NCBI RefSeq assembly: GCF_003958625.1
Contig: NZ_RSEL01000013.1
Coordinates: 248,001 to 312,000, forward strand
Length of the DNA: 64,000 nt
DNA from: Tsuneonella rigui
Lineage (GTDB): Bacteria > Pseudomonadota > Alphaproteobacteria > Sphingomonadales > Sphingomonadaceae
Reading direction: 5' to 3'
The notes beneath the pieces are model-generated. The model was not told the origin of the DNA and searched no databases. It worked only from the letters and a program-made list of their open reading frames with translations. Of this stretch, positions 16,404 to 26,132 are shown in pieces (the stretch's first letter is position 1; each line of letters begins with the position of its first letter). The position numbers and the translations under genes are program-made.

Positions 16404-16540
16404 TGCGCGAAACGCTCGATCCATGGCCGTTCGTGATCGCCGCTTATGCGATTGGCGTGATCGGCACGCTCGTGCTGGTTGGCTGGAGCTGGCTGGCAAT
16501 GCGCCGCGCGGAACGCCGCCGCGACGGAGCCGGCCGATGA
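16403..16540 (+). CDS. ccmD: CcmD, small heme-export subunit
   Basis: A 45-residue protein with one membrane span (about 10-32) and a strongly basic tail (RRAERRR), the family's simple plan. In System I it holds CcmE to the CcmABC complex for release of holo-CcmE. Identification rests on size, topology and position between ccmC and ccmE. Its ATG overlaps the ccmC stop and its stop overlaps the ccmE start. Confidence 0.88.
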   Translation: MRETLDPWPFVIAAYAIGVIGTLVLVGWSWLAMRRAERRRDGAGR

Positions 16541-17007
16541 GCGAGCGCGGGGGCCTCCAACCGAAGCATCAGCGGTTGGCGCTGGTGGTTGCAGCAGTCG
16601 TAGCGCTGGTCGCGGCGGCGATCATCGCGACCTGGGCGCTGCGGAGCCAGGCGAGCTACTTCTACGTGCCCAGCGAGATCGTGAAAGATCACCCGGCCCC
16701 GGGCCGCGCGGTGCGGCTGGGCGGGATGGTCGAGAAGGGATCGATCCTCACCCGTCCCGACGGAGTGACGATCGACTTCGTGGTGGGCGATGGCACCGCG
16801 CGGGTGCCGGTCCGCTATTCCGGCATTGTGCCGGACCTGTTCGTCGAGGGATCGGGCGTGGTGGCCGAGGGGCGGATGCAGGCCAACGGCACGTTCATCG
16901 CCGACAAACTCCTCGCCAAGCACGACGAGAACTACGTCCCGCGAGAGTTGAAAGAGATGACCGCCGCGCAGAAGAAGCTGGTTGTCGAGGAGACCACCGC
17001 GAAGTGA
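16537..17007 (+). CDS. ccmE: Periplasmic heme chaperone CcmE
   Basis: Binds heme covalently and hands it to CcmF. The 156-residue protein has an N-terminal membrane anchor (about 13-34), an OB-fold domain with VRLGGMVEKGS and the heme-binding LAKHDENYVP block: His129 is the covalent ligand and Tyr133 the axial ligand. Overlaps ccmD and ccmF by four bases on each side. Confidence 0.96.
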   Translation: MSERGGLQPKHQRLALVVAAVVALVAAAIIATWALRSQASYFYVPSEIVKDHPAPGRAVRLGGMVEKGSILTRPDGVTIDFVVGDGTARVPVRYSGIVPDLFVEGSGVVAEGRMQANGTFIADKLLAKHDENYVPRELKEMTAAQKKLVVEETTAK

Positions 17008-18962
17008 TCGCCGAGCTCGGCCTCGCCGCGCTGTGGCTGGCTGCCGCACTTGCCGCGCTGCAGCTCGTCGCGGGGTTCCTGGCGGTCCGCCAGAACGCGC
17101 CGGTGGGCGAGGGTGAACTCGCGCTGCTCGTGCGGCCTGCAGCGGTGGTGCAGGGGGTTCTCTGTGCATTTGCATTCGCGATGCTGATCTGGCTGTTCGC
17201 CCGCACCGACCTGTCGGTGAAGCTGGTCGCGATGAACTCGCACTCGATGAAGCCGCTGGTGTTCAAGATCGCCGGCGCCTGGGGCAACCACGAAGGCTCG
17301 ATGCTGCTTTGGGTCACGGTCATGTCCGCCGCAGGCGCGCTGATCGCGCTGATTGAGCGGCGGCTGCCCGAACGCACAATGCAGGCGACGCTGGCGGCGC
17401 AGGGCTTCGTCGCGCTGGGGTTCTACGCCTTCCTGTTGTTCAGCTCGAACCCGTTCGAACGGCTGCCGGTCCCGGCGCTGGAGGGCAACGGGCTCAACCC
17501 GCTGCTGCAGGACATCGGCTTGGCGTTCCACCCGCCGACGCTTTACCTGGGCTATGTCGGCCTCTCGGTTGCCTTCAGCTTTGCCGTGGGCGCATTGCTG
17601 ACCCGCAGCGTCACGCCCGACTTCGCCCGCGCGATGCGGCCGTGGGTGCTGGGGGCGTGGATCTTCCTCACCGTCGGCATCACCGCCGGGTCGTACTGGG
17701 CCTACTACGAGCTCGGCTGGGGCGGCTGGTGGTTCTGGGATCCGGTCGAGAACGCGTCGCTGATGCCGTGGCTGGCGGCGACAGCGCTGCTCCACTCGGC
17801 GAGCGTGCTGGCGGCGCGCGATGCGCTGCGGGCGTGGACGATCATGCTCGGCGTGGTCGCTTTTTCGATGAGCATGGTCGGCACGTTCCTCGTCCGCTCG
17901 GGTATCCTCACCAGCGTCCACGCCTTCGCGGTCGATCCGGAGCGCGGCGCGTTCATCCTGATCCTGCTCGCGATCTACATCGGCGGCGCGCTGGCGGTGT
18001 TCGGCTTACGCGCGAGCACGATATCCGAAGGCGAGCGGTTCGCGCTGGTGAGCCGCGAGGGCGCGCTGGTGGTGAATAACGTGCTGCTGTCGGCGATCCT
18101 CGGAGTCGTGCTGCTTGGGACGCTCTATCCCTTGCTGACTGAAGCGATGGGCGTGCGGGTGTCGGTTGGGCCGCCGTACTTCGACCCGGCCTCGGCGATC
18201 TTCGCGCTGCCGATGCTGCTGGTGATGGCCGCGGGGCCGCTGCTGCGCTGGCGGCGTGATCGGCTGCAGAGGGTCGGATCGCCCTTATTACTGGCCGGGC
18301 TCGTCGCGCTCGCCGGGCTGGTGGTCGCGTCCGCCTGGGCGAGCCCCGGTTTGCTGCCGCTGCTCGGCCTTGCGCTCGGTGCTGGACTGGCGGTCGCGAG
18401 CCTGCTGCCGCTGCGGGGCCGCAACCTGCGGCGACTGCCGCTCGCCACCCTCGGCATGGTCGTCGCCCACTTCGGCATCGCGGTGGCGCTGATCGGTATG
18501 GCGAGCGACAGTGCCTTCAGCGAGGAGCGGCTGGCCGCGCTCAAGGTCGGCGACACCGCTGCGGTCGGTCCGTGGAAGGTCACGCTGCAAGCGGTCTCGC
18601 CCGTCGCGGGTCCCAACTGGAACGCCCTCGAAGGCGTCATGGCGGCAAGTTATGCCGGCGGAGAGCCGGTGCTCCTCACCCCGCAGGCGCGCACCTTCTG
18701 GGCGCCGCCGCAGGAAACGACGGAGAGCGCGCTCGACACGCGCTGGAACGGCCAACTCTACGCGGTGCTCGGCAAGGCGGCGGACGGCGAGCGGTGGCAG
18801 GTGCGGCTGTGGTGGAAGCCGTTCGTCACGCTGATCTGGTTCGGCGGATTGCTGATCGCGCTCGGCGGCGTGCTGGCCTTGCTCGGCCGGGTCGCGGGCG
18901 ATCTCAAGCGGCGGGCGATCCGGCGCAAGGGCGCAGCGCGGCGCGCGGAGGTTGCGGCGTGA
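17004..18962 (+). CDS. ccmF: Cytochrome c heme lyase subunit CcmF
   Basis: Inner-membrane protein that accepts heme from CcmE and attaches it to apocytochrome with CcmH/CcmI. The 652-residue product has about 15 spans, the tryptophan motif GGWWFWDPVEN (WWFWDPVEN at 242-250), and the preceding SMKPLVFKIAGAWGNHEGS block. The start is GTG at 17004, overlapping the ccmE stop (GTGA); the frame is open upstream but runs through ccmE. Length is normal. Confidence 0.96.
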   Translation: MIAELGLAALWLAAALAALQLVAGFLAVRQNAPVGEGELALLVRPAAVVQGVLCAFAFAMLIWLFARTDLSVKLVAMNSHSMKPLVFKIAGAWGNHEGSMLLWVTVMSAAGALIALIERRLPERTMQATLAAQGFVALGFYAFLLFSSNPFERLPVPALEGNGLNPLLQDIGLAFHPPTLYLGYVGLSVAFSFAVGALLTRSVTPDFARAMRPWVLGAWIFLTVGITAGSYWAYYELGWGGWWFWDPVENASLMPWLAATALLHSASVLAARDALRAWTIMLGVVAFSMSMVGTFLVRSGILTSVHAFAVDPERGAFILILLAIYIGGALAVFGLRASTISEGERFALVSREGALVVNNVLLSAILGVVLLGTLYPLLTEAMGVRVSVGPPYFDPASAIFALPMLLVMAAGPLLRWRRDRLQRVGSPLLLAGLVALAGLVVASAWASPGLLPLLGLALGAGLAVASLLPLRGRNLRRLPLATLGMVVAHFGIAVALIGMASDSAFSEERLAALKVGDTAAVGPWKVTLQAVSPVAGPNWNALEGVMAASYAGGEPVLLTPQARTFWAPPQETTESALDTRWNGQLYAVLGKAADGERWQVRLWWKPFVTLIWFGGLLIALGGVLALLGRVAGDLKRRAIRRKGAARRAEVAA

Positions 18963-19489
18963 AGGCCTGGCGCTTCTTCTTGCCGCTGGCGATCTTCCTC
19001 GCCTTTCTTGGCGTGGCGGCGTGGCAGCTGACCCAGCCGAAGGACGAGTTCGTCCACTCGGCCTTCATCGGCAAGCCGATGCCGCAGTTCGCCATGCGCG
19101 CCGCAGCGGCCGACCGGCCGGGACTGGCACTGGCGGACCTGAAGGATGGCAAGCCCAAGCTGCTCAACATCTGGGCGAGCTGGTGCGTCCCCTGTGCAGC
19201 CGAAGCGCCGCAGCTCGCCGCGCTCAAGGCGCAGGGCGCGCCGATTGTCGGCGTGGCGATCCGCGACCGGCCGGAAGATGTCGCCGCGTTCCTGTCGCGC
19301 TACGGAAATCCGTTCGATCGGATCGGGGCGGACGACCTGTCGCAGCTCCAGCTCGCGATCGGCAGCTCGGGCGTGCCGGAGACGTTCGTGGTCGATGGCA
19401 ACGGCGTGATCCGCTACCAGCACATCGGCGATATCCGGGCGAGCCAGGTGCCGATGATCCTCGAAAAGCTGCGCGAGGCCGGTCAATGA
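18959..19489 (+). CDS. ccmG: Thiol:disulfide interchange protein CcmG/DsbE
   Basis: Membrane-anchored periplasmic thioredoxin-like protein that reduces the CxxCH cysteines of apocytochromes. The 176-residue product has an N-terminal anchor (about 4-22), and the active site WCVPC (Cys76, Cys79) within NIWASWCVPCAAEAP, plus the GVPETFVVDGNG cis-Pro block. Start is GTG 18959 in the ccmF stop (GTGA). Stop overlaps the ccmH ATG. Confidence 0.95.
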   Translation: MKAWRFFLPLAIFLAFLGVAAWQLTQPKDEFVHSAFIGKPMPQFAMRAAAADRPGLALADLKDGKPKLLNIWASWCVPCAAEAPQLAALKAQGAPIVGVAIRDRPEDVAAFLSRYGNPFDRIGADDLSQLQLAIGSSGVPETFVVDGNGVIRYQHIGDIRASQVPMILEKLREAGQ

Positions 19490-19902
19490 AGCGCTTGATC
19501 GTCCTGTTCCTGGCCCTTGTAACACTGTGTGTAACACTGCCTGTGACAGCGCAGGACACCATGCCGCCGGCGCCCTACGCCTATCGCCAGCTTGATGACC
19601 CCGCGCTGGAGGCACGCGCGCAGGGGCTGATGGAAACGCTCCGGTGCCTGAAGTGCCAGAGCCAGTCGATCGCCGACAGCGACGCGCCGATGGCGGGCGA
19701 CATGCGCCATCAGGTCCGCACCCGAATCGCCGCGGGCGAGGACCCCGAACATATCCGCCAGTGGATGATGGATCGCTATGGCGACTACGTCAGCTATGCC
19801 CCGCAAGTGAGCCGCACAACCTGGCCGCTGTTTGCGGGGCCGCTGATCCTGCTCGCGATCGCGGCGCTGCTGATGTGGCGCCGGTTCGGGAGGCGCGGGT
19901 GA
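19486..19902 (+). CDS. ccmH: Cytochrome c maturation protein CcmH (CcmL type)
   Basis: Apocytochrome thiol-handling subunit of the heme ligation complex. The 138-residue protein has a signal peptide (about 1-22), the LRCLKCQ active site (Cys54, Cys57) followed by QSIADSDAPMA, and one C-terminal span (about 113-132). It is the short form without a TPR part; the TPR protein is the separate next gene. Overlaps neighbours by four bases. Confidence 0.94.
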   Translation: MKRLIVLFLALVTLCVTLPVTAQDTMPPAPYAYRQLDDPALEARAQGLMETLRCLKCQSQSIADSDAPMAGDMRHQVRTRIAAGEDPEHIRQWMMDRYGDYVSYAPQVSRTTWPLFAGPLILLAIAALLMWRRFGRRG

Positions 19903-20528
19903 GCTTCGTACCGATCATCCTGGTCGCGCTGGCGGCGTTCGCGATCGCGGTGGTGGCCTTGCGGCTGCCGCGCGCTGGCTGGACGCTGTTCGCCGCCGCG
20001 CTGCTGTTCGGGCTTGCCGGGTATGCGCTGCAGGGATCGCCCGGGCAGGCGGGCTCGCCCAAGGCCGGCGAGGCACAGGCGGCCGAACAAGGCGTGGCCC
20101 TGGTCGAGGCGCGGCGCGAGCTGTTCGGTCCCGAGCCGCCATCGCCCTTCGTCACGGTGTCTGACGGGTTCGCCCGGCGCGGCCAGTTCGCCGACGCAGC
20201 GGGCATCCTGCGCGCCTCACTCGACAAGCAGCCGAACGATCCCGAAGCCTGGCTAGCGCTTGCCAACGCGCTGGTCGAGAACGCGGACGGCCAATTGACC
20301 CCGGCGGCGATGTACGCCTTCAGCCGCGCCGAGCGCGCGCAACCCGATAATCCCGGCCCAGGTTTCTTCCTCGGGGTGGCGCTGATCAACTCCGGCCAGC
20401 CCGCGCAAGCGCGCCAGTTGTGGGGCGACATGCTTGCCCGCGCACCCGCCGACGCGCCGTGGCGGGCGGGGCTCAAGGAACGGCTCGACCGGCTCGACGT
20501 TCTCATCGCGCAAATGGGGACTCAGTGA
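19899..20528 (+). CDS. ccmI: CcmI-like TPR protein of the heme ligation complex
   Basis: In System I CcmI chaperones apocytochrome c to CcmF/CcmH. The 209-residue product has two N-terminal spans (about 3-20 and 25-43), then TPR-like helices ([25 protein letters not shown] and [18 protein letters not shown]). It is shorter than typical CcmI (about 400), keeping only the periplasmic TPR region. Start is GTG 19899 overlapping the ccmH stop. It ends the operon, 76 bases before kup. Confidence 0.85.
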   Translation: MSFVPIILVALAAFAIAVVALRLPRAGWTLFAAALLFGLAGYALQGSPGQAGSPKAGEAQAAEQGVALVEARRELFGPEPPSPFVTVSDGFARRGQFADAAGILRASLDKQPNDPEAWLALANALVENADGQLTPAAMYAFSRAERAQPDNPGPGFFLGVALINSGQPAQARQLWGDMLARAPADAPWRAGLKERLDRLDVLIAQMGTQ

Positions 20529-20604
20529 CCATTCGCACTCCGCGTTGCGGGGGGCTGGACGCGGTGCTAATCGCCGCGCCCTTCATGACACCGATTCCAG
20601 GGCT

Positions 20605-22515
20605 ATGAGCGCGGCAACTCCGCACGGCCAGGCCGGCTCCAAGTCGCCCTCGGCCAAGGTCAAGCTGGCGGTCGGGGCGATCGGCATCGTCTTCGGCGAC
20701 ATCGGCACCAGCCCGATCTACGCCTTCCGCGAAACTTTCGTCGGCCCGCATCCCCTGACGCTCGATACGCTGCACCTGATGGGCGTCGTCAGCCTCATTT
20801 TCTGGGCGATGACGATCATCGTCTCGCTGCAGTACGTCACCGTGCTGATGCGAGCCGATAACCGGGGGCAGGGCGGTACGCTCGCGCTGGTCGCGCTGAT
20901 CTCGCAGAAGCTCGGCGGCACCAACCGCGGCTGGATCGCGGTGATGCTCGGGGTGTTCGCCACTTCGCTGTTCTACGGCGACAGCATGATAACGCCCGCG
21001 GTGTCGGTGCTGTCGGCGGTCGAGGGCCTGACCACGGTCGAAGCCGGACTGAGCGAGTTCGTCATCCCGATCGCGCTCGCACTGCTGATCGCACTGTTCC
21101 TGCTGCAGAAGCGCGGCACTGCGACGATCGGCAAGCTCTTCTCGCCGATCATGCTGGTCTATTTCGCGACCCTGGCGGTGCTGGGGGTGATCCACATCCT
21201 CGAATTCCCCGGCGTGCTGGCGGCGCTCAACCCGTGGTACGCGGTCCAGTTCTTCATGACCGACAAGCTCCTCGGCTTCCTGGCGCTGGGCTCGGTGGTG
21301 CTGGCGGTGACGGGCGCGGAGGCGCTTTATACCGACATGGGCCACTTCGGGCGCGGGCCGCTGCGCTTGAGCTGGTTCGGCTTCGCGATGCCGTGCCTGC
21401 TGCTCAATTACTTTGGCCAAGCGGCGATGATCATGAACCTCGAGGCCGCAGCTGCCGCGGAGGCGATCAAGAATCCGTTCTTCGTGATGGCCAGCGAGAG
21501 CTTCCGCCTGCCGCTGGTGCTGCTGGCGACCGCCGCGACCTTCATTGCCAGCCAGGCGGTGATCTCGGGCGCGTTCTCGGTCACTCAGCAGGCGATCCAG
21601 TTGGGCTTCGTGCCGCGCCTGTCGATCCTCCACACCAGCGAAACCGAGCACGGGCAGATCTACATTCCGTTCGTCAACTGGGTGCTGATGATCGCGGTGA
21701 TCCTGCTGGTGCTGACCTTCCGCAACTCGTCCAACCTCGCGAGCGCCTATGGCATCGCGGTGACCGGCGCGATGTTGATCGACACCTGCTTGATGGCTGT
21801 GCTGTTCGTTGCGGTGTGGCGTTGGAAGCTGTGGATGGCGCTCCCCGTGGCGGGCGTGTTCTTCCTGGTCGACGGGGCGTTCTTCGGCGCCAACCTGCCG
21901 AAGGTACCCGATGGCGGCTGGTTCCCGCTGCTCGTCGGTGCGTTTGCCTTCACGCTGCTCACCACTTGGGCGCGTGGGCGCAAGCTGATGCGCGACCGTA
22001 TGAGTGAGGTCGCGCTGCCGATCGCCATATTCGCCAAGAGCGCCAAGAATTCCGCCACTCGCGTGCCCGGCACCGCGATCTTCATGGCGTCCAACACCGG
22101 CGGGGTGCCAAGCGCGCTGCTGCACAACATCAAGCACAACAAGGTCCTGCACGAGCGGGTGGTGATCCTGACCATCGAGATTGCGGACGTGCCGTATGTC
22201 GATCCGCTCGAGCGGTTCGAGATCCACTCGGTGAGCGAGGGGCTCTACCGCATGGTGCTGCACTTCGGCTTCATGGAGGAGACCGATGTGCCCGCCGCGC
22301 TCAAGGCAAACTCCGCCTGTGGCGGCATGTTCGACATGATGCACACCAGCTTCTTCCTCAGCCGGCAGACGCTGATCGCGTCGAAGCGGCCGGGGATGGC
22401 GATTTGGCGCGAGAAGCTGTTCGCATGGATGCTGCGCAATTCGGCGACGGCGATGGAATTTTTCCGGCTGCCCACCAACCGTGTGGTCGAGCTCGGCAGC
22501 CAACTGGAGATTTAA
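20605..22515 (+). CDS. kup: Low-affinity potassium transporter Kup
   Basis: Inner-membrane K+/H+ symporter of the KUP/HAK/KT family. The 636-residue product has 12 spans, the N-terminal [15 protein letters not shown] block (27-41), [15 protein letters not shown], the [11 protein letters not shown] segment, and a cytoplasmic C-terminal domain of about 150 residues. The ATG at 20605 gives the family length; a longer in-frame reading extends over the end of ccmI and is rejected. It converges with yciB with ten bases between the stops. Confidence 0.95.
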   Translation: MSAATPHGQAGSKSPSAKVKLAVGAIGIVFGDIGTSPIYAFRETFVGPHPLTLDTLHLMGVVSLIFWAMTIIVSLQYVTVLMRADNRGQGGTLALVALISQKLGGTNRGWIAVMLGVFATSLFYGDSMITPAVSVLSAVEGLTTVEAGLSEFVIPIALALLIALFLLQKRGTATIGKLFSPIMLVYFATLAVLGVIHILEFPGVLAALNPWYAVQFFMTDKLLGFLALGSVVLAVTGAEALYTDMGHFGRGPLRLSWFGFAMPCLLLNYFGQAAMIMNLEAAAAAEAIKNPFFVMASESFRLPLVLLATAATFIASQAVISGAFSVTQQAIQLGFVPRLSILHTSETEHGQIYIPFVNWVLMIAVILLVLTFRNSSNLASAYGIAVTGAMLIDTCLMAVLFVAVWRWKLWMALPVAGVFFLVDGAFFGANLPKVPDGGWFPLLVGAFAFTLLTTWARGRKLMRDRMSEVALPIAIFAKSAKNSATRVPGTAIFMASNTGGVPSALLHNIKHNKVLHERVVILTIEIADVPYVDPLERFEIHSVSEGLYRMVLHFGFMEETDVPAALKANSACGGMFDMMHTSFFLSRQTLIASKRPGMAIWREKLFAWMLRNSATAMEFFRLPTNRVVELGSQLEI

Positions 22516-22525
22516 TCGCCAGTCT

Positions 22526-23182
22526 CTAATCGGTTGGCGGCTGCTCTTTGAGCGGCTCATCCTTGTCCTCGAAACTCAGACCATGCCGCAGCAGCATCGG
22601 GACCTGGGTGAAGGTGAACAGGAAGCTCAGGGGCATGAACACCCACAGCTTCGCCCACAGCCAGGTCTCGAACCCGCCGTTCTCCGCATTGTAGAAGTGC
22701 CGGAGCGCTTCGTTGAGTGCGGCGAGGAACAGGAAGAACAGGCCCCAGTTGCGCGACAGCTTGAGCCAGCCGTCGCGGTCCACGCCCTCGAACGCGGCGC
22801 CCAGCAGCACTTCCAGCAAGGCGGTCCCCCGGGCACAGCCGATCAGCAACGAGATCGCGAACAGCAGGTAGATGACGGTCGGCTTGACCTGCACCCAGAA
22901 GGGATCGCCGAGGAAGATCGTCAATCCGCCGAACCCAACGATCAGCGCGGTCGACAGCCACAGCATCGGCGACACGCGCCCGAATTTGATCCGGCTGAAC
23001 GCCAGCGCGGCGATCGCGGCGACGATGAACGCGGCGGTCCCGCGAATGATCGCGGCGATGGTGCCGGCCATGTCCTGTCCGCTCGGTTCGGATAGCTTGA
23101 ACACCGCGAGGAATACGACCAGCGGCCCGTAATCGACCGCGACGTTCAGCCAGCCGGACGGCTTGCGCTTGTCTTCCGCCAT
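22526..23182 (-). CDS. yciB: Inner membrane septation protein YciB/IspZ family
   Basis: Multi-span inner-membrane protein linked to cell-envelope width and septation in other bacteria. The 218-residue product has five or six spans, the N-terminal DYGPLVVFLAVF block, the PTVIYLLFA segment, and WGLFFLFLAALNEALR, all typical. Its ATG overlaps the ftsY stop by one base (TGATG on the minus strand), so it is the last gene of the leftward unit dapF-mtaB-ftsY-yciB. The name ispZ, seen in older annotations, does not imply isoprenoid function. Confidence 0.92.
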   Translation of the reverse strand: MAEDKRKPSGWLNVAVDYGPLVVFLAVFKLSEPSGQDMAGTIAAIIRGTAAFIVAAIAALAFSRIKFGRVSPMLWLSTALIVGFGGLTIFLGDPFWVQVKPTVIYLLFAISLLIGCARGTALLEVLLGAAFEGVDRDGWLKLSRNWGLFFLFLAALNEALRHFYNAENGGFETWLWAKLWVFMPLSFLFTFTQVPMLLRHGLSFEDKDEPLKEQPPTD

Positions 23183-24105
23183 CAGGCCACTCCCGCGATC
23201 ACGCGCGCGACCAGGTCGGGATCGAACGGACGCAAGTCATCGATCTTCTCGCCCACGCCGATCGCGTGGATCGGCAGGCCGAACTGTTCGGCCGCTGCGA
23301 CCAGAACACCGCCGCGCGCGGTGCCGTCGAGCTTGGTCATCACCAGTCCGGTTACCCCGGCCACTTCGCGGAAGATCTCGATCTGCGACAGCGCGTTCTG
23401 TCCGTTGGTCGCATCGAGCACTAGGATCACGTCGTGTGGCGCCTCGGGGTTGAGCCGGCCGAGCACGCGGCGGATCTTGGCGAGCTCGTCCATCAGCTCG
23501 CGCTTGTTCTGCAGCCGGCCGGCGGTGTCGACGATCAGGGCATCGGTGCCGACCGCCGTCGCCTGCTTGACCGCGTCGAACACGATCGAGGCCGGGTCGC
23601 CGCCTTCCGGCCCGCTGACGATCGGCACGCCGACCCGCTCGGCCCAGGTGGCGAGCTGGCCGATCGCGGCGGCGCGGAAGGTGTCGCCGGCGGCGAGCAT
23701 GACTGCGTAGTCATCTTCCTGCAGCCAGTGCGCCAGTTTGGCGATTGTCGTGGTCTTGCCACTGCCATTGACGCCGATCACCAGGATCACCTGCGGACGC
23801 GGGAAGGCGACGATCTCGAGCGGCTTGGCCACCGGGCGCAGGATCGCGGCGATTTCCTCGGCGACCGCTTCCTTCAGCTCGGTTTCAGTGATGCCGAGGC
23901 CGAAGCGTTTCTCGGCCAACCGGTCGCGGATACGGCGCGCGGCGGCGGGGCCGAGGTCGGAAACGATCAGCGCATCCTCGACATCGTCGAGCGTCGCGTC
24001 GTCGAGCTTGGCGGTTCCGACCACGCCGGTGAGGTTCTGGCTGAGCCGTTCGGAGGTCTTGCGGAAGCCTCCGAACACGCGCTCGGTCCAGCTGGGTTCG
24101 CTCAT
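23182..24105 (-). CDS. ftsY: Signal recognition particle receptor FtsY
   Basis: SRP receptor GTPase that docks ribosomes at the SecYEG translocon. The 307-residue protein has a short N-terminal region without the long acidic A-domain of E. coli, an N-domain helical bundle, then the G domain: G1 GVNGSGKTTT (111-120), DTFRAAA (141-147), G3 DTAGR (193-197), TKLDGTARGG with the G4 TKLD. The short N-terminus is normal in alphaproteobacteria. Start overlaps the mtaB stop by four bases. Confidence 0.96.
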   Translation of the reverse strand: MSEPSWTERVFGGFRKTSERLSQNLTGVVGTAKLDDATLDDVEDALIVSDLGPAAARRIRDRLAEKRFGLGITETELKEAVAEEIAAILRPVAKPLEIVAFPRPQVILVIGVNGSGKTTTIAKLAHWLQEDDYAVMLAAGDTFRAAAIGQLATWAERVGVPIVSGPEGGDPASIVFDAVKQATAVGTDALIVDTAGRLQNKRELMDELAKIRRVLGRLNPEAPHDVILVLDATNGQNALSQIEIFREVAGVTGLVMTKLDGTARGGVLVAAAEQFGLPIHAIGVGEKIDDLRPFDPDLVARVIAGVA

Positions 24106-25274
24106 GCGAGCAGGCCTTCTTCGATGCGAGTGGGGGTTATGGTGACGATCTCGCCGCGCTGCACAGTGGCGGGAACGCGAACGCGCGCGAAGTTTTTCGC
24201 GTGGCCGGTTCCGTCCGCTTCGGCCAGCACCGAAAGCTGCTGGCCGAGTTGCGCCTGAAGCCAGGTGTGTCGGACCTCGGCGACTGCCTGTCGCACTTCG
24301 CGGGCACGCCGCTTGATCGTCGCGGGATCGAGTTGCGGCATGCGCGCGGCGGGCGTGCCGGGGCGCGGCGAGTAGGGGAAGACGTGGCCGTGGACCACGC
24401 GGAGCTCACGGACGATCGACAGGTTGGCCGCGTGATGCTCCTCGCTCTCGGTCGGGAAGCCGGCGATGAGGTCTGCTCCGATCGCAATCTCCGGCCGGCG
24501 CGTGCGCAGGCGCTCGACCAGCGCGACGGCATCGCCGCGCAAATGGCGGCGTTTCATGCGCTTGAGGATCAGGTCGTGGCCGTGCTGCAACGACAGATGG
24601 ATATGCGGCATGACGCGCGGCTCGCTGGCGATCAGGTCCTCGAGCAGCGGATCGATCTCGATCCCGTCGAGCGAGGAGAGCCGCAGGCGTGGAAGCGCAG
24701 GGAAGGCGTCGAGGATCGCACGCACCAATGCGCCGAGGCGGGGGGCATCGGGCAAGTGCTGACCCCAGCTTGTGAGGTCAACGCCGGACAGCACCAGTTC
24801 GCTCGCGCCGCGCGAGAGGTCGCGTTCGACATCGCGCAATACCTGGCCGACCCGCAGCGAACGGCTTGGCCCGCGCCCCTGCGGGATCACGCAGAAGGTG
24901 CAGACGTGATCGCAGCCGTTCTGCACCGCCACGAACGCGCGGGTGTGACGCTCGGTCGTCGTGCCTGTCTCGCCGGAGACATTCCACGCGCGCGCATCGA
25001 GCTTGGCCGCATTGGCGATCAGGCCGTCGACTTCCGCCATCGAGGCGATGCTCTCGCGCTCGATCTCCGCCGCGCAGCCGGTGACGAGCAGGCGAGCGTC
25101 GGGGTGCGCCCGGCGGGCGCGGCGGATCGCCTGGCGCGTCTGGCGCACAGCTTCTGACGTCACCGCGCACGAGTTGATCACCACCGTGTCGGGCTCGCCC
25201 GCGAGCAGCCCGCGCATGCGCTCGCCCTCGGCGAGGTTCATCCGGCAGCCGAGCGAAATCACCTCCGCGCTCAT
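24102..25274 (-). CDS. mtaB: tRNA t6A37 methylthiotransferase MtaB
   Basis: Radical-SAM enzyme that adds a methylthio group to t6A37 of tRNAs reading ANN codons. The 390-residue product has three N-terminal cluster cysteines (Cys10, Cys36, Cys67), the radical-SAM triad C-x3-C-x2-C (Cys121, Cys125, Cys128 in GCDHVCTFCVIPQGRG), and a C-terminal TRAM-like part. The start at 25274 overlaps the dapF stop; the long upstream in-frame reading inside dapF is a shadow. MiaB has similar motifs, but length and dapF-mtaB-ftsY order fit MtaB. Confidence 0.93.
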   Translation of the reverse strand: MSAEVISLGCRMNLAEGERMRGLLAGEPDTVVINSCAVTSEAVRQTRQAIRRARRAHPDARLLVTGCAAEIERESIASMAEVDGLIANAAKLDARAWNVSGETGTTTERHTRAFVAVQNGCDHVCTFCVIPQGRGPSRSLRVGQVLRDVERDLSRGASELVLSGVDLTSWGQHLPDAPRLGALVRAILDAFPALPRLRLSSLDGIEIDPLLEDLIASEPRVMPHIHLSLQHGHDLILKRMKRRHLRGDAVALVERLRTRRPEIAIGADLIAGFPTESEEHHAANLSIVRELRVVHGHVFPYSPRPGTPAARMPQLDPATIKRRAREVRQAVAEVRHTWLQAQLGQQLSVLAEADGTGHAKNFARVRVPATVQRGEIVTITPTRIEEGLLA

Positions 25275-26083
25275 ACGAAGTCGCCCCAATCGAAGCTGCC
25301 GCGGAAGCTTTCGGCCGCTGGGCCGGTCATCATGATCCGCCCATCGTCGCCCCACTCGATGTCGAGCGTGCCGCCGGGCAGGGTGACTTGCGCCTGACGC
25401 TCCGCCAGCAGTCCGCGCCGGATCGCCGCCACGGTGGTCGCACAGGCGCCAGTGCCGCAGGCGCGGGTCAGGCCGGCGCCGCGCTCCCACACCTTGAGTG
25501 TGATCGACGCCGGGCCGGTCACTTGCGCGACATTGACGTTGACCCGCTCGGGGAACAGCGCGTCGTGCTCGATCTCCGGGCCGAGCCGATCGAGCGGGAC
25601 CGCTTCGAGATCGGGGACGAAGAACACCGCGTGCGGGTTGCCGACATTGACCGCCACCGGGTTTGCGAGACCCTCCCACGCGACCGGCATGGCCGCCGTA
25701 TCGACCGCGTAGGCGAGCGGGATGGCGTCCCACTCGAACCGGGGCTCACCCATGTCGATCCGCGCGCCGCGCCCCGTGGGCTCGACCGTGATCTCGCCGC
25801 CCGCGGTTTCGACCCGCGCCGCGCGGCCGTGGAGGAGGGCAACCGCGCGGCTGGCGTTGCCGCACGCCTCCACCTCGCCCCCATCCGGATTGAAGATCCG
25901 CATGCGGAAGTCGGCCTGGTCGGACGGTTCGAGGATGATCAGCTGGTCGCAGCCGATCCCGGTGCGCCGGTCGGCGAGCGCAGCGGCCATCGCCGCTCCG
26001 AGCGGCGGCAGCGCTTCGACGCGCGCGTCCAGCACAACGAAGTCGTTGCCGAGGCCGTGCATCTTGATGAAGGGGACCCGCAT
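25271..26083 (-). CDS. dapF: Diaminopimelate epimerase
   Basis: Interconverts LL- and meso-diaminopimelate for peptidoglycan and lysine. The 270-residue protein has the two catalytic cysteines in the expected blocks: Cys74 in EACGNASR and Cys209 in TRACGTGACATT. The N-terminus MRVPFIKMHGLGNDFVVLD is characteristic. First gene of the leftward unit dapF-mtaB-ftsY-yciB, each joined by short overlaps. Confidence 0.97.
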   Translation of the reverse strand: MRVPFIKMHGLGNDFVVLDARVEALPPLGAAMAAALADRRTGIGCDQLIILEPSDQADFRMRIFNPDGGEVEACGNASRAVALLHGRAARVETAGGEITVEPTGRGARIDMGEPRFEWDAIPLAYAVDTAAMPVAWEGLANPVAVNVGNPHAVFFVPDLEAVPLDRLGPEIEHDALFPERVNVNVAQVTGPASITLKVWERGAGLTRACGTGACATTVAAIRRGLLAERQAQVTLPGGTLDIEWGDDGRIMMTGPAAESFRGSFDWGDFV

Positions 26084-26132
26084 CGCGCGCGGGCTCTATG
26101 CGGGGGCGGCGCGCGCGTCCAGTGGCGAGGGG

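Noticed and set aside
20503-22560. 685-codon ORF antisense to kup
   Set aside because: Arg/His/Gln-rich translation without motifs; the sense strand encodes an unmistakable Kup protein.
25275-25733. N-terminal extension of mtaB into dapF
   Set aside because: The in-frame extension is the shadow of dapF; the MtaB start at 25274 has the family N-terminus and an ATGA overlap.
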